In this document: positions 24,170 through 32,485 of the stretch, one piece after another
Numbering within the stretch: position 1 is the first letter of the stretch
Layout of the letters: each line of letters starts with the position of its first letter
From: Lachnospiraceae bacterium
GTDB taxonomy: Bacteria > Bacillota > Clostridia > Lachnospirales > Lachnospiraceae
Direction: 5' to 3'
Assembly: GCA_017517305.1 (NCBI GenBank)
Contig: JAFWZV010000001.1
Location: 1 to 64,000 of the forward strand
Length of the DNA stretch: 64,000 nucleotides
The notes under the pieces: generated by a model
Told to the model about the DNA's origin: nothing
The model's input: only the letters and a program-made list of their open reading frames with translations
Databases searched by the model: none
Made by a program: the position numbers and the translations under genes

Positions 24170-24385
24170 TCCGGGCAGTGGAGGTAAGAAAAATCCTATA
24201 TGCCCGCCAAAACAAAAATCCAGAGAGACAACCAGGAAAATTCGGGCAGTAGAGGTAAGAAAAATCCTATGTGCCCGCCAAAACAAAAATCCAGAGAGAC
24301 AACCAGGAAAATCCGGGCAGTGGAGGTAAGAAAAATCCTATATGCCCACCAAAACAAAAAATCACAAAAACAACCCTACGTATAG
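24170..24385. repeat. three tandem 71-bp repeats
   Basis: A 71-bp unit starts at about 24171, 24242 and 24313; the first two copies are almost identical and the third diverges at its end. Each unit contains CGGGCAG...GGTAAGAAAAATCCTA...TGCCC, giving an internal GGGCA/TGCCC pair. A lone GCCCGGAAAA lies just upstream (24130). No coding signal and no spacers. Confidence 0.85.
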
Positions 24386-24484
24386 AATTTTTTATTGTTA
24401 TTATGTCAAAATAGGAATATAATAAAGGCAGATTGTTTAGGCAACAAAAATATTACTAAAACAAGCAAAAAGGAGAGAAAAAAC

Positions 24485-25792
24485 ATGGCAAAGAAGTATT
24501 ATCAGCCTGAGATTGAGACTATGCCTGTTGAACAGCTTAAAGCACTCCAGAGCGAGCGACTTGTAAAGCAGGTAAAGCACGTTTGGGACAATGTTCCATA
24601 TTATCGCGCTAAGATGGAGGAGAAGGGCGTTACTCCAGATGATATTAAGGGAATAGAGGACTTACATAAGCTTCCATTTGTTACAAAGGATGACCTTAGA
24701 GAGGCTTATCCTTATGGACTTTTGGCAGCACCGCTTAAGGATTGTGTACGTATTCATTCAACTAGTGGTACGACAGGTAAGAGAGTTGTTGCATTTTACA
24801 CTCAAAACGATATAGACCTTTGGGATGATTGCTGTGCCAGAGCTCTTACTGCTGTTGGTGCAGATGAAGAGGATGTGGTACATGTATCCTATGGTTATGG
24901 ACTTTTTACAGGAGGGTTAGGACTTCACGGTGGTGCCCATAAGGCAGGCTGTATGACCATTCCTGCATCATCAGGTAATACTGACAGACAGATTCAGTTT
25001 ATGACAGATCTTGGTTCTACAATTCTTTGCTGTACACCTTCATATGCTGCATACCTTGCAGAGTCTATCGAGGAGAGAGGCGTTAAGGATGAGATTAAGC
25101 TTAAGGCTGGTATCTTTGGTGCAGAGGCTTGGACAGAGGAGATGCGTCGTGATATAGAGAATAAGCTTGGAATCAAGGCTTATGATATTTATGGTTTGAC
25201 AGAGCTTTCAGGTCCTGGTGTATCCTTCGAATGTGAGGAGCAGACTGGAATGCATATTAACGAGGATCACTTCATCGCAGAGATAATTAATCCTGAGACA
25301 GGAGAGGTTCTTCCTGAGGGTGAGAAGGGTGAGCTTGTATTCACAAGTATTACCAAGGAAGCATTCCCACTTCTTAGATATAGAACTAAGGATCTTTGTA
25401 TCCTTTCCAGAAAGCCTTGCTCATGTGGTAGAACACACATCAAGATGCGTAAGCCTATGGGACGTAGCGACGATATGCTTATCATTCGTGGTGTAAATGT
25501 ATTCCCATCACAGATTGAGACAGTTCTTCTTAATGAGGGTATGACTCCTAACTATCAGATTATCGTTGATAGAAAGAATAATACTGATACATTTGATATT
25601 AATGTTGAGATGAGTCAGGAGATGTTCTCAGATAACCTTGCTGAGGTTACTGCTAAGGAGAAGCAGCTTGTTGCATCCCTTAAGGCTATGCTTGGTATTC
25701 AGGCTAAGGTTCATCTTGTTGCACCTAAGTCTATAACAAGAAGCGAGGGTAAGGCAGTAAGAGTTATTGATAAGAGAAAGCTATATGACTAA
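24485..25792 (+). CDS. paaK: phenylacetate-CoA ligase family protein
   Basis: 435 aa from the ATG behind AAGGAGAG. Adenylate-forming enzyme: AMP-binding loop HSTSGTTGKRVVAFYT (near residue 95), YDIYGLTELSGPG and RYRTKDLC, with the C-terminal domain RSDDMLIIRGVNVFPSQIE typical of PaaK. It activates aryl- or other acids to CoA thioesters in the cytosol. Paired with an ACT protein 22 bases downstream, an arrangement common in anaerobes that ferment aromatic amino acids. The true substrate may differ from phenylacetate. Confidence 0.9.
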   Translation: MAKKYYQPEIETMPVEQLKALQSERLVKQVKHVWDNVPYYRAKMEEKGVTPDDIKGIEDLHKLPFVTKDDLREAYPYGLLAAPLKDCVRIHSTSGTTGKRVVAFYTQNDIDLWDDCCARALTAVGADEEDVVHVSYGYGLFTGGLGLHGGAHKAGCMTIPASSGNTDRQIQFMTDLGSTILCCTPSYAAYLAESIEERGVKDEIKLKAGIFGAEAWTEEMRRDIENKLGIKAYDIYGLTELSGPGVSFECEEQTGMHINEDHFIAEIINPETGEVLPEGEKGELVFTSITKEAFPLLRYRTKDLCILSRKPCSCGRTHIKMRKPMGRSDDMLIIRGVNVFPSQIETVLLNEGMTPNYQIIVDRKNNTDTFDINVEMSQEMFSDNLAEVTAKEKQLVASLKAMLGIQAKVHLVAPKSITRSEGKAVRVIDKRKLYD

Positions 25793-25814
25793 TATATAAA
25801 AGGAGGTTACTAAT

Positions 25815-26246
25815 ATGGCAGTTAAGCAGATTTCCGTATTTGTTGAGAATAAAAGTGGTGGACTTGCAGACATCACTAAGGCACTTTCAGATGCAAATGT
25901 TAATATAAGAGCACTTTCACTTTCTGAGGCTACAGATTTTGGTGTTCTTAGACTTATTGTAGATGATGTATTTGCAGCTGGAAATGCATTAAAGGAGAGC
26001 GGGCACATTTACAATATTACTGATGTTCTTGCAGTTGCAGGAGAGGACAAGCCAGGAAGTATTACTAAGATATTCACAGTGCTTGCAGAGGCTGGCATGA
26101 GTCTTGAATATGCTTATGCATTCTTCGCTAAGAGTCAGGAGAAGGCTATTATGATTATTAAGGTTGCAGACAGACTTGCTGCTAAGAAGGTTCTCAAAGA
26201 AGCAGGAATTCCTTTGGTTAAGGAAGAGGAGATAGCTAAGCTGTAG
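25815..26246 (+). CDS. tandem ACT-domain protein
   Basis: 143 aa with two ACT domains (about residues 3-66 and 70-140): QISVFVENKSGGLADITKAL and VAGEDKPGSITKIFTVLAEA. ACT domains bind amino acids. Lying directly after the paaK-like gene with AGGAGG before ATG, it probably regulates or senses for that enzyme; no DNA-binding domain is present. Confidence 0.9.
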   Translation: MAVKQISVFVENKSGGLADITKALSDANVNIRALSLSEATDFGVLRLIVDDVFAAGNALKESGHIYNITDVLAVAGEDKPGSITKIFTVLAEAGMSLEYAYAFFAKSQEKAIMIIKVADRLAAKKVLKEAGIPLVKEEEIAKL

Positions 26247-26327
26247 TACTGGCTTGGCAGTGATTGGATTTGCCTGAGACATTATACAGGATTTAATTAG
26301 TAGCTGACTTCGTCTGAGGAGGTACAT

Positions 26328-28067
26328 ATGAATAACAAAGTGTTCCATATATTTTATGCTTTAATGATTATTACCCTTGCTATTATGGTGGGGTGGATAT
26401 TGATAAAATATGATGGCAAATCTATAATTGAAGATAGCTTTGATGAAACCAGAGATTTTTCCACAGGATGGGTGTTGGCAGATGGCAGTGAAATAGATAT
26501 TGCTAAAATGGGGTCTGTAGAGGAGCTTCTTCCGGGAGAAGAATTTTCAGTTTATAATAAGGTTCCTGTTGATTTTGCCGAAGGAGAATATCTTTGCTTT
26601 AGAGCTAAGAATATATTCTTCACTGTATATGTGGATGGTCAGCTAGTGTATGATCCTTATGTTCCGGAAAATATATTCTACACAAAGGGACCGGGAACTA
26701 AGTGGCATTATGTAAAACTGTCTGAAACTCAAATAGGTAAGGAGATTGAGTTTAAGGTTACTAAGGTTTATGACTCGGGAAAAGCAAGTATTATAGACAT
26801 AGTGCTTGGGGAACCGGCTAGAGCTATTATGGATACCATAGAGGAAAAGCTGGTCGCATTTATTACCTGTATACTTACTATATTTATAGGAATACTCCTT
26901 ATTATTGCTGACATACCGATTAATATAAGTGCACGAAAGAATCATGAGCTTTTGTATCTGGGATTATTCTCTGTAAGTGTGGCGGGATGGTGCTTGGTGG
27001 AGACACATCTCATACAGTATTATCTAGGCGATAGCAGGGTTATGCAGCTACTGTCCTGTTGTGCTTTAATGATGATTGCTATTCCTATAATATTATATCT
27101 TGATGCAGCCTTTGGCTTTAGGAAGAGAAAGGTTGTTGCCGCTATGATTGGACTATCCTTTGGTAGCTTTGTACTAGCTATGATTTTGCATATGACAAGA
27201 ATAGCGGATGTTCATGAGACGCTGCATTTTAGTCATGTAGTGCTGATTATGTCAGCAATTGTATTGTTCTACACAATTATCAAGAACACCTTTGTGCTTA
27301 GTAAAAGTGCAGGGAAAAATATATTCAGGGTAATTCGAGGAGTAGGACTTTGTAGCTTGTCTGTGGCCACGGTGATAGATATAATTCGTTATTACGCATT
27401 TCAAAGCAATGATACGGCGATGTTTGTCCGTATAGGATTGCTTATATTTATAATTTGCTTTGGTGCATCAAGCTTGGAGAAGACTATCAATGCAGTGCGA
27501 TTAGGTGCTCAGACAGAAATTGTTAGTCAATTGGCATATCGAGATGGTTTGACAAGGATTGGTAATAGAACAGCCTTTAATGAGCGACTTGTGGAGCTTG
27601 AGGAGATAAAGGATCAGGTTGAAGCAATTGGTGTTGTAATGTTCGATGTGAATGACCTAAAATTCATCAACGATAATTTTGGCCATCACATGGGAGATGC
27701 AATGCTTGTGGCAAGTGCTAAGCTTATCGAAGATGCATTTCAGGAGCAGGACGCAGATTGCTTTAGAATTGGTGGAGATGAATTTGCAGTGTTAATAAGT
27801 GGAGATAATGTTGATGAACGCTTTGCGAGAGCCTTAGACAAATTCAAAACATTTATTCAGGAACACAACCAAAATGATAACAAGGAATTTCGAATAAGCA
27901 TAGCATATGGCTTTGCCAAGTATGAAGCATCAGATAAGGGTAAGCCACTATTAATGGTATATCAGCAGGCAGATATGTTGATGTATGATAATAAAAAAGA
28001 AATAAAGCAAAGCTTACAGGCGGCAGCTGACTATTATAGTAGTACAGGGAAGCTGAAGCAGGCATAA
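26328..28067 (+). CDS. membrane-bound diguanylate cyclase
   Basis: 579 aa. An N-terminal anchor helix (residues 6-26) and an extracellular ~140-residue sensor region precede about seven membrane helices (residues ~170-385), a 7TMR-DISM-like plan. The GGDEF domain follows (RDGLTRIGNRTAFNERL, FDVNDLKFINDNFGHH, FRIGGDEFAVL). The catalytic GGDEF is intact, so it should make cyclic di-GMP. The RxxD inhibitory site is absent (Glu and Ala at the expected positions), suggesting no product feedback there. AGGAGG precedes ATG. Confidence 0.92.
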   Translation: MNNKVFHIFYALMIITLAIMVGWILIKYDGKSIIEDSFDETRDFSTGWVLADGSEIDIAKMGSVEELLPGEEFSVYNKVPVDFAEGEYLCFRAKNIFFTVYVDGQLVYDPYVPENIFYTKGPGTKWHYVKLSETQIGKEIEFKVTKVYDSGKASIIDIVLGEPARAIMDTIEEKLVAFITCILTIFIGILLIIADIPINISARKNHELLYLGLFSVSVAGWCLVETHLIQYYLGDSRVMQLLSCCALMMIAIPIILYLDAAFGFRKRKVVAAMIGLSFGSFVLAMILHMTRIADVHETLHFSHVVLIMSAIVLFYTIIKNTFVLSKSAGKNIFRVIRGVGLCSLSVATVIDIIRYYAFQSNDTAMFVRIGLLIFIICFGASSLEKTINAVRLGAQTEIVSQLAYRDGLTRIGNRTAFNERLVELEEIKDQVEAIGVVMFDVNDLKFINDNFGHHMGDAMLVASAKLIEDAFQEQDADCFRIGGDEFAVLISGDNVDERFARALDKFKTFIQEHNQNDNKEFRISIAYGFAKYEASDKGKPLLMVYQQADMLMYDNKKEIKQSLQAAADYYSSTGKLKQA

Positions 28068-28090
28068 TCGCTTATACAAGAAATTTTGTG

Positions 28091-28118
28091 GGCTGTTGTA
28101 ATTTCAACAGCCTACTTT
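28091..28118 (+). terminator. hairpin after the GGDEF gene
   Basis: GGCTGTTG (28091-28098) pairs with CAACAGCC (28105-28112); the following T-run is weak (TACTTT). Confidence 0.55.
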
Positions 28119-28147
28119 GAAATTAATGTACATATGGAGGGAAGAAT

Positions 28148-28969
28148 ATGGATAACAATCAAAACAACGGACAGCCTATAGAGGGTCAGGGCTTTGTACA
28201 GCCACAGATGCAACAGTATGGACAGTCACAGCAGGGCTTTGAGCAACCACAGATGCAACAACAGTATGGACAGCCACAGCAGTATCAGCAGATGCAACAA
28301 CCATATGGACAGCCACAGCAATATCAGCAGATGCAGCAACCATACGGACAGCCACAGCAGTATCAGCAGATGCAGCAACCATACGGACAGCCACAGCAGT
28401 ATCAGCAGATGCAGCAACCATACGGACAGCCACAGCAACACCAGCAATATCAGCAGCCATATGGACAGCCACAGATGCAGGTGGGTCCTAAGAAGCCGGT
28501 TAATAAGAAGGCTATTGCCATTGTTGCTTCAGTTTTAGTTGTAGCTATCTTGGCTATAGTATTAGTTCCGAAACTATTTAAAGATAAGCAGAAAACACCA
28601 TTTGATGGTCTTAAGATGGGAATGTCTATGCAGGAGGTTGCTGTAGCACTAGATATTGAACCTGAATTTGATGAAAGCACTTGGTATAAGAGAGATGTGG
28701 AGGCCTTTGGAGCAGTAGGAAGACTTCAGATAATATTTAATTATGATGATGAGTTTGATCATGTTAACTGGTATGTTGATAGAGAAGATTGCTCTAGTTC
28801 AAAGGCTTATGACAAAGCTATTGAAGAAATCAAGGATTATTATACTGATAAGTATGGTGAGCCAGAATATGATCCTGAAGAGAATGAATACAACTGGGAA
28901 TTATCTATGGGTCTTGAATATGAGTTAGAGATTCAGGATGAGGATGAATTTGTACTAAGATATAGATAA
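28148..28969 (+). CDS. Gln-rich repeat membrane protein (paralogue A)
   Basis: 273 aa. Residues ~10-112 are Gln/Pro/Tyr-rich, built from 13-residue repeats (GQPQQYQQMQQPY) encoded by five 39-bp tandem units at 28271-28465. A basic stretch KKPVNKK, one membrane helix (near 126-145) and a ~125-residue C-terminal domain follow (FDHVNWYVDREDCSS, DYYTDKYGEPE, FVLRYR). The helix orientation (positive side first) puts the repeats in the cytosol and the C-terminal domain outside. The C-terminal domain is shared with the next gene; function unknown. Confidence 0.8.
   Translation: MDNNQNNGQPIEGQGFVQPQMQQYGQSQQGFEQPQMQQQYGQPQQYQQMQQPYGQPQQYQQMQQPYGQPQQYQQMQQPYGQPQQYQQMQQPYGQPQQHQQYQQPYGQPQMQVGPKKPVNKKAIAIVASVLVVAILAIVLVPKLFKDKQKTPFDGLKMGMSMQEVAVALDIEPEFDESTWYKRDVEAFGAVGRLQIIFNYDDEFDHVNWYVDREDCSSSKAYDKAIEEIKDYYTDKYGEPEYDPEENEYNWELSMGLEYELEIQDEDEFVLRYR
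28271..28465 (+). repeat. five 39-bp tandem repeats within a gene
   Basis: Units begin at 28271, 28310, 28349, 28388 and 28427; the middle three are nearly identical, the last is shuffled. In-frame, encoding 13 residues each, so copy number can change without breaking the gene. Confidence 0.9.
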
Positions 28970-28986
28970 CGAAGGAAAAATATAAT

Positions 28987-29796
28987 ATGCAACCTATATA
29001 TGATCAAAATCAAATGAATTATGCACAGCAAACCTATGATCAAAGTCAAATGAATTATGCACAGCAAACCTATGACCAAAGTCAAATGAATTATGGGCAG
29101 CAAGCCTATGACCAAAGTCAAATGAATTATGGGCAGCAAACCTATGGCCAAAGTCAGATGAATTACGTGCATCAAACCAATGACCAAAGTCAAATGAATT
29201 ACACACAATATTCATATGATCAAAATCAAATGAATTATACACAATCAATGTATAATCAAAGCCAGGTGAATTATATGCCATCGCAGCCACAGGCAGACAG
29301 CAATAAGAATAAACATATAAAAAATATATGCTTGATAGTTGTGGCAGTGATATTTATAGCTCTACTTGCAAGTATCTTTATACCTATGTTGTTTAAGTCC
29401 AAGGATCCATTTGCAAATATTAATCCAGGGGATTCCTTAGAGAAAACAATGAAGCGATATGACTTTACTGAAGATGATATAAGTCATAATATGGTGAGTA
29501 TGGATTTGGAGGGCTTTGGAATTGTTGGTAGCGCACAAATATGTTTGAGTAAGGATAGGCTGGACCATGTTAATTGGTATGTGCGTGAGGATGATTGTAA
29601 GGATAGAGATCATTATTATGATGTGTTAGAAGAAGTTAAGGATTATTACACAGATGAGTATGGTGCTCCTGAGGATGTTGAAGAACAGGGCTCCGACGAG
29701 AAATTAGTATGGCGAAGTGGACCTAATTCAGAGATTGCTTTAGCAACCCACGGTAATAAGTTTATACTTAGATATAGAAAAATATCGAAATATTAA
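28987..29796 (+). CDS. Gln/Asn-rich repeat membrane protein (paralogue B)
   Basis: 269 aa. Residues ~5-100 consist of about eight 12-residue repeats (QSQMNYAQQTYD). One membrane helix (near residues 112-133) and a C-terminal domain homologous to paralogue A (DHVNWYVREDDC, DYYTDEYGAPE, FILRYRK) follow. The gene starts 17 bases after paralogue A, so both are probably made together. The repeats differ in sequence from A but have the same composition and place. Function unknown. Confidence 0.8.
   Translation: MQPIYDQNQMNYAQQTYDQSQMNYAQQTYDQSQMNYGQQAYDQSQMNYGQQTYGQSQMNYVHQTNDQSQMNYTQYSYDQNQMNYTQSMYNQSQVNYMPSQPQADSNKNKHIKNICLIVVAVIFIALLASIFIPMLFKSKDPFANINPGDSLEKTMKRYDFTEDDISHNMVSMDLEGFGIVGSAQICLSKDRLDHVNWYVREDDCKDRDHYYDVLEEVKDYYTDEYGAPEDVEEQGSDEKLVWRSGPNSEIALATHGNKFILRYRKISKY
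29005..29290 (+). repeat. about eight 36-bp tandem repeats within a gene
   Basis: Period 36 from 29005 (units at 29005, 29041, 29077, 29113, 29149, 29185, 29221, 29257), diverging toward the 3' end; each encodes 12 residues. Confidence 0.9.
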
Positions 29797-29812
29797 CTAA
29801 TTCAAAAATTGG

Positions 29813-29841
29813 GTATAAACATTCCAAATTTTCACATACTA
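29813..29841 (+). promoter_or_regulatory. possible sigma-G/F-type promoter of spoVT
   Basis: GTATA (29813-29817), 17 bases, CATACTA (29835-29841) fits the forespore sigma-G/F pattern (CATWHTA -10). SpoVT is sigma-G-controlled in Bacillus. Match by eye only. Confidence 0.45.
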
Positions 29842-29896
29842 ACTCCATAACAAAAAATATGATAAATGTATAAGAATATAGTTATGGAGGAATGAG

Positions 29897-30445
29897 ATGA
29901 AAGCAACAGGAATTGTGCGTCGTATAGACGATCTTGGACGAGTAGTTGTACCCAAGGAGATTAGACGAATTTTAAGAATTAGAGAAGGTGATCCACTGGA
30001 GATATTTACCGATAAGGACGGTGAGATAATCCTAAAAAAATATTCCCCAATTGGAGAACTTAGTAGCTTTGCACAGCAATATGTGGAATCTACAGCTCAG
30101 ATTTTAGGTTGTCCTGTATGTGTCAGCGATAGAGATCAGATAATTGCAGTGGCAGGAATTCCTAAGAAGGAGCTTCTAGGTAAGAGCCTTCACAGAGATT
30201 TAGAGGATGCCATCAATGATAGAGAATCTTTTATGGCTCATAAGGGGGAAAATCGTTATATTAAGATAACTGGAAATGGTGAGAATGAATATAACGGACA
30301 GATTATCCAGACCATTATAAGCGAGGGTGATGCTATAGGTGCAGTTATCATTCTTGATAAGGATGGAAGTAGAACTCTTGGTGAGGCAGAGCTTAAAGCG
30401 GCTATAATTGCCGCAAATTTTCTGGGTAGACAGATGGAAGGATAA
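29897..30445 (+). CDS. spoVT: stage V sporulation protein T
   Basis: 182 aa. N-terminal AbrB-type swapped-hairpin DNA-binding domain (residues 1-50: MKATGIVRRIDDLGRVVVPK, RILRIREGDPLEIF) and a C-terminal GAF-like domain (VCVSDRDQIIAVAGIPKKEL). Length and layout match SpoVT, the forespore regulator that adjusts sigma-G genes. GGAGG precedes ATG. A forespore-type promoter is visible upstream. Confidence 0.95.
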   Translation: MKATGIVRRIDDLGRVVVPKEIRRILRIREGDPLEIFTDKDGEIILKKYSPIGELSSFAQQYVESTAQILGCPVCVSDRDQIIAVAGIPKKELLGKSLHRDLEDAINDRESFMAHKGENRYIKITGNGENEYNGQIIQTIISEGDAIGAVIILDKDGSRTLGEAELKAAIIAANFLGRQMEG

Positions 30446-30465
30446 GAAGAAAAAGTGCATAAATT

Positions 30466-30508
30466 GTGACAAATCCGTTTAAATCATTAAAATAGACGGA
30501 TTTGTTAC
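30466..30508. terminator. stem-loop after spoVT
   Basis: GTGACAAATCCG...CGGATTTGTTAC arms (30466-30481 with 30493-30508) form a long stem. It is followed by As, not Ts, on the + strand, so it is a weak intrinsic terminator or an RNA-stabilising stem. Confidence 0.5.
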
Positions 30509-30548
30509 AAAAAAATTAAAAAGTTGTTTAATTTTATAGGGTTTTCCC

Positions 30549-30577
30549 TTGACAAATAATGGGTAACAATGTATAAA
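30549..30577 (+). promoter_or_regulatory. hup promoter
   Basis: TTGACA (30549-30554), 17 bases, TATAAA (30572-30577): near-consensus sigma-A promoter, giving a leader of about 95 bases before hup. Confidence 0.8.
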
Positions 30578-30679
30578 TAAGCGTAGGGCATTTATGCAGA
30601 TGCCAATAATATGAATTAATTGAGTTTGCTAATTACTTGATTAATGGGAAAACGTTTGTATTATAGGAGGAATTTTTCA

Positions 30680-30952
30680 ATGAACAAGAATGAATTAGTT
30701 ACTGCTATGGCAGAGAAGACTGGTATGAAGAAGACAGAGGTAGAGAAGGTACTTAAGGCTTTCGTTGATACTGTAACTGCAGAGTTAAAGAAGGATGAGA
30801 AGATTCAGTTAGTTGGATTTGGTACATTCGAGGCAGTTAAGAAGCCAGCTAGAGAGGGTAGAAACCCAAGAACTGGTGAGACTATGAAGATCGCTGCTTC
30901 AGTAGCTCCAAAGTTCAAGCCAGGTAAGGCATTAAAGGATGCTCTTAACTAA
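30680..30952 (+). CDS. hup: HU-family DNA-binding protein
   Basis: 90 aa from the ATG after AGGAGG; an in-frame ATG at 30644 has no binding site. Whole-length HU: MNKNELVTAMAEKTGMKKTE, the beta-arm segment GFGTFEAVKKPAREGRNPRT and KFKPGKALKDALN. HU dimers compact the nucleoid. A strong promoter and favoured codons point to high expression. It heads the conserved S4-yabP-yabQ-divIC-spoIIE block but has its own terminator. Confidence 0.97.
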   Translation: MNKNELVTAMAEKTGMKKTEVEKVLKAFVDTVTAELKKDEKIQLVGFGTFEAVKKPAREGRNPRTGETMKIAASVAPKFKPGKALKDALN

Positions 30953-30974
30953 TTAGTCAAACATAAAGACGTAG

Positions 30975-31004
30975 AAAGCCATCGCATCAGCGGTGGCTTT
31001 TGTG
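30975..31004 (+). terminator. hup terminator
   Basis: AAAGCCATCGC (30975-30985) pairs with GCGGTGGCTTT (30990-31000) across ATCA, followed by TTTTG; partial read-through into the S4 gene is likely. Confidence 0.8.
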
Positions 31005-31038
31005 ATTATAGCAAAACATTTGGCAAGAGGAGAAGAAT

Positions 31039-31278
31039 ATGAGGTTAGATAAGTATTTGAAGGTGTCACGACTTATTAAGAGAAGAACAGTGGCCAATGA
31101 AGCTTGTGATGCGGGTAGAGTACAGGTTAATGGTAAGGTGGTAAAAGCATCTTATGATGTTAAGGTTGGAGATGTAATAGAAATTGCATTTGGCAATAAG
31201 GCGGTTAAGGCAGAGGTTACAATGATTGCTGACACAACCAAGAAGGATGATGCAAAGGAGATGTATAAATATCTGTAG
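31039..31278 (+). CDS. yabO: S4-domain RNA-binding protein (YabO/RqcP-like)
   Basis: 79 aa single S4 domain: MRLDKYLKVSRLIKRRTVAN, DAGRVQVNGKVVKASYDVK. This matches Bacillus YabO (RqcP), which acts in ribosome quality control with RqcH, and Hsp15-like proteins. Conserved position between hup and yabP. AGAGGAG precedes ATG. Confidence 0.92.
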   Translation: MRLDKYLKVSRLIKRRTVANEACDAGRVQVNGKVVKASYDVKVGDVIEIAFGNKAVKAEVTMIADTTKKDDAKEMYKYL

Positions 31279-31322
31279 TACATCATATAATGTATTAAGA
31301 TAGTATGGTTTGGAGACTCTAA

Positions 31323-31607
31323 TTGGATAGTAAAATAATTAATAAAGAGCACAAGCTGGGCATATTAAATAGAGAAAAGGTTCAGATTACAGGAGTGACC
31401 AAGGTTATATCTATAGAGGAACAACAGGTTATTCTTATAACAGATGTGGGGAAGATAACAATAAGTGGAAAGGACCTCCACGCGGGGAAGCTTGATGTTG
31501 TAGCTGGAGTTTTGGAGTTTACTGGTATGGTGAATAATATTAGCTACAGTGATTATAAGACTACAGGCCAAAAAGCTTCAGGCTTTGTGGGACGCTTGTT
31601 TAAGTAA
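31323..31607 (+). CDS. yabP: sporulation protein YabP
   Basis: 94 aa, TTG start 7 bases after GGAG. The beta-rich YabP family pattern is visible (NREKVQITGVTKVISIEEQQ, ITDVGKITISGKDLH, LDVVAGVLEFTGMVNNISYS). YabP is needed for spore coat/cortex formation. It ends 1 base before yabQ, as in other Clostridia. Confidence 0.93.
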   Translation: MDSKIINKEHKLGILNREKVQITGVTKVISIEEQQVILITDVGKITISGKDLHAGKLDVVAGVLEFTGMVNNISYSDYKTTGQKASGFVGRLFK

Positions 31608-31608
31608 T

Positions 31609-31983
31609 ATGACAGAGCTTATAAATGTTCAGTTTATCATGGTAGCTGTAGCCCTTGGCTTGGGTGTGCTGATGGGGTTTACTTATGATTTACTTAGATG
31701 TGTAAGAAGAATCCTAAATCATAATTTGGTATTTCTTTCCTTGGAGGATTTTGTTTACTGGTTTATATGGACTTTAATTGTGCTTGAAGCCATAGTGAGA
31801 TATAACTATGGAGAACTAAGAGTGTATATTTTTGTGGGTGTATTTGTTGGGTTTTTAATGTACAGAACCACTATAGGTTGGGTTTTTATGAAAACGTTTA
31901 ACTATATGTGGTGTATGTTGAAAAATTGTTTACATAATGCAAAGAAAAACTTGAAAAATAAACAAAATAATAGTAAAATATAG
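31609..31983 (+). CDS. yabQ: spore cortex biosynthesis protein YabQ
   Basis: 124 aa from ATG 31609, overlapping nothing but starting right at the end of yabP. Three to four membrane helices (near residues 8-28, 45-62, 70-92) and the family motif GFTYDLLRCVRRI. YabQ localises to the forespore membrane and is required for cortex synthesis. An upstream frame extension into yabP is not used. Confidence 0.93.
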   Translation: MTELINVQFIMVAVALGLGVLMGFTYDLLRCVRRILNHNLVFLSLEDFVYWFIWTLIVLEAIVRYNYGELRVYIFVGVFVGFLMYRTTIGWVFMKTFNYMWCMLKNCLHNAKKNLKNKQNNSKI

Positions 31984-32018
31984 GATAACTATAAGAATGT
32001 GGTTATATGAGGTAAGAT

Positions 32019-32321
32019 ATGAGTAATAGGAGAAGAACAACTAAAAAACAGTCCAAGACAGTCTCATTCTTTATATGGGTTGCTGTTTTAGTGGTATTGG
32101 GCGTATGCTCCGTTCAGGTATCTAACCTTTGCGATAAGAGTAAGGAACTTGCGGAAACAGAATACGCACTGGAGCTTAAGATTCAGAATGCTTACTTAGA
32201 GAAACAGGATTTGATAGCTCAGGAGCAGTACATGCAGACTAAGCAGTACATAGAGGATGTGGCTAAGGATAAGCTTGGATTAGTGTATCCAGATGAGATA
32301 GTAATTAAACCTAGTGAGTAA
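32019..32321 (+). CDS. septum formation initiator (DivIC/FtsB-like)
   Basis: 100 aa. Basic cytosolic N-terminus (RRRTTKKQSK), one membrane helix (near residues 17-36), then a coiled coil (about 42-75) and the family end KDKLGLVYPDEIVI. It joins the FtsL-DivIB/FtsQ divisome subcomplex. Conserved place between yabQ and spoIIE. AGGTAAG precedes ATG. Confidence 0.93.
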   Translation: MSNRRRTTKKQSKTVSFFIWVAVLVVLGVCSVQVSNLCDKSKELAETEYALELKIQNAYLEKQDLIAQEQYMQTKQYIEDVAKDKLGLVYPDEIVIKPSE

Positions 32322-32356
32322 AAGAACTGTAGTGATTGCTACAGTTCTTTTTTTGT
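32321..32356 (+). terminator. terminator before spoIIE
   Basis: AAAGAACTGTAG (32321-32332) pairs perfectly with CTACAGTTCTTT (32339-32350), followed by a run of 7 Ts. It separates the divIC-like gene from spoIIE, so spoIIE should have its own, probably Spo0A-controlled, promoter. Confidence 0.92.
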
Positions 32357-32485
32357 CAATATATATTTTCTGTACTACCCAAGATGTGACACAACAAATG
32401 ATTGGATATCTATATAATTTTTTAGTCAGGAGTTTATCATCAATTTCTGAATAAATGTTATTTGTTGTTGGCTGGGAGGTTAGAT

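Noticed and set aside
24034-24252. Small membrane protein with hydrophobic segment
   Set aside because: Its start overlaps a clear terminator hairpin, it lacks a ribosome site and it runs into the tandem repeats.
24170-24385. CRISPR array
   Set aside because: The 71-bp units are directly adjacent with no unique spacers, and there are no cas genes.
28176-28472. Minus-strand ORFs opposite the Gln-rich repeats
   Set aside because: Long open frames arise from the coding repeats; compositions (Val/Ala or Leu runs) are artefacts.
28271-29290. CRISPR-like or structural DNA repeats
   Set aside because: Periods of 39 and 36 bases are in-frame coding repeats inside two genes.
30466-30508. Strong intrinsic terminator after spoVT
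   Set aside because: The stem is long but is followed by As on the + strand; kept only as a weak terminator or stabilising stem.
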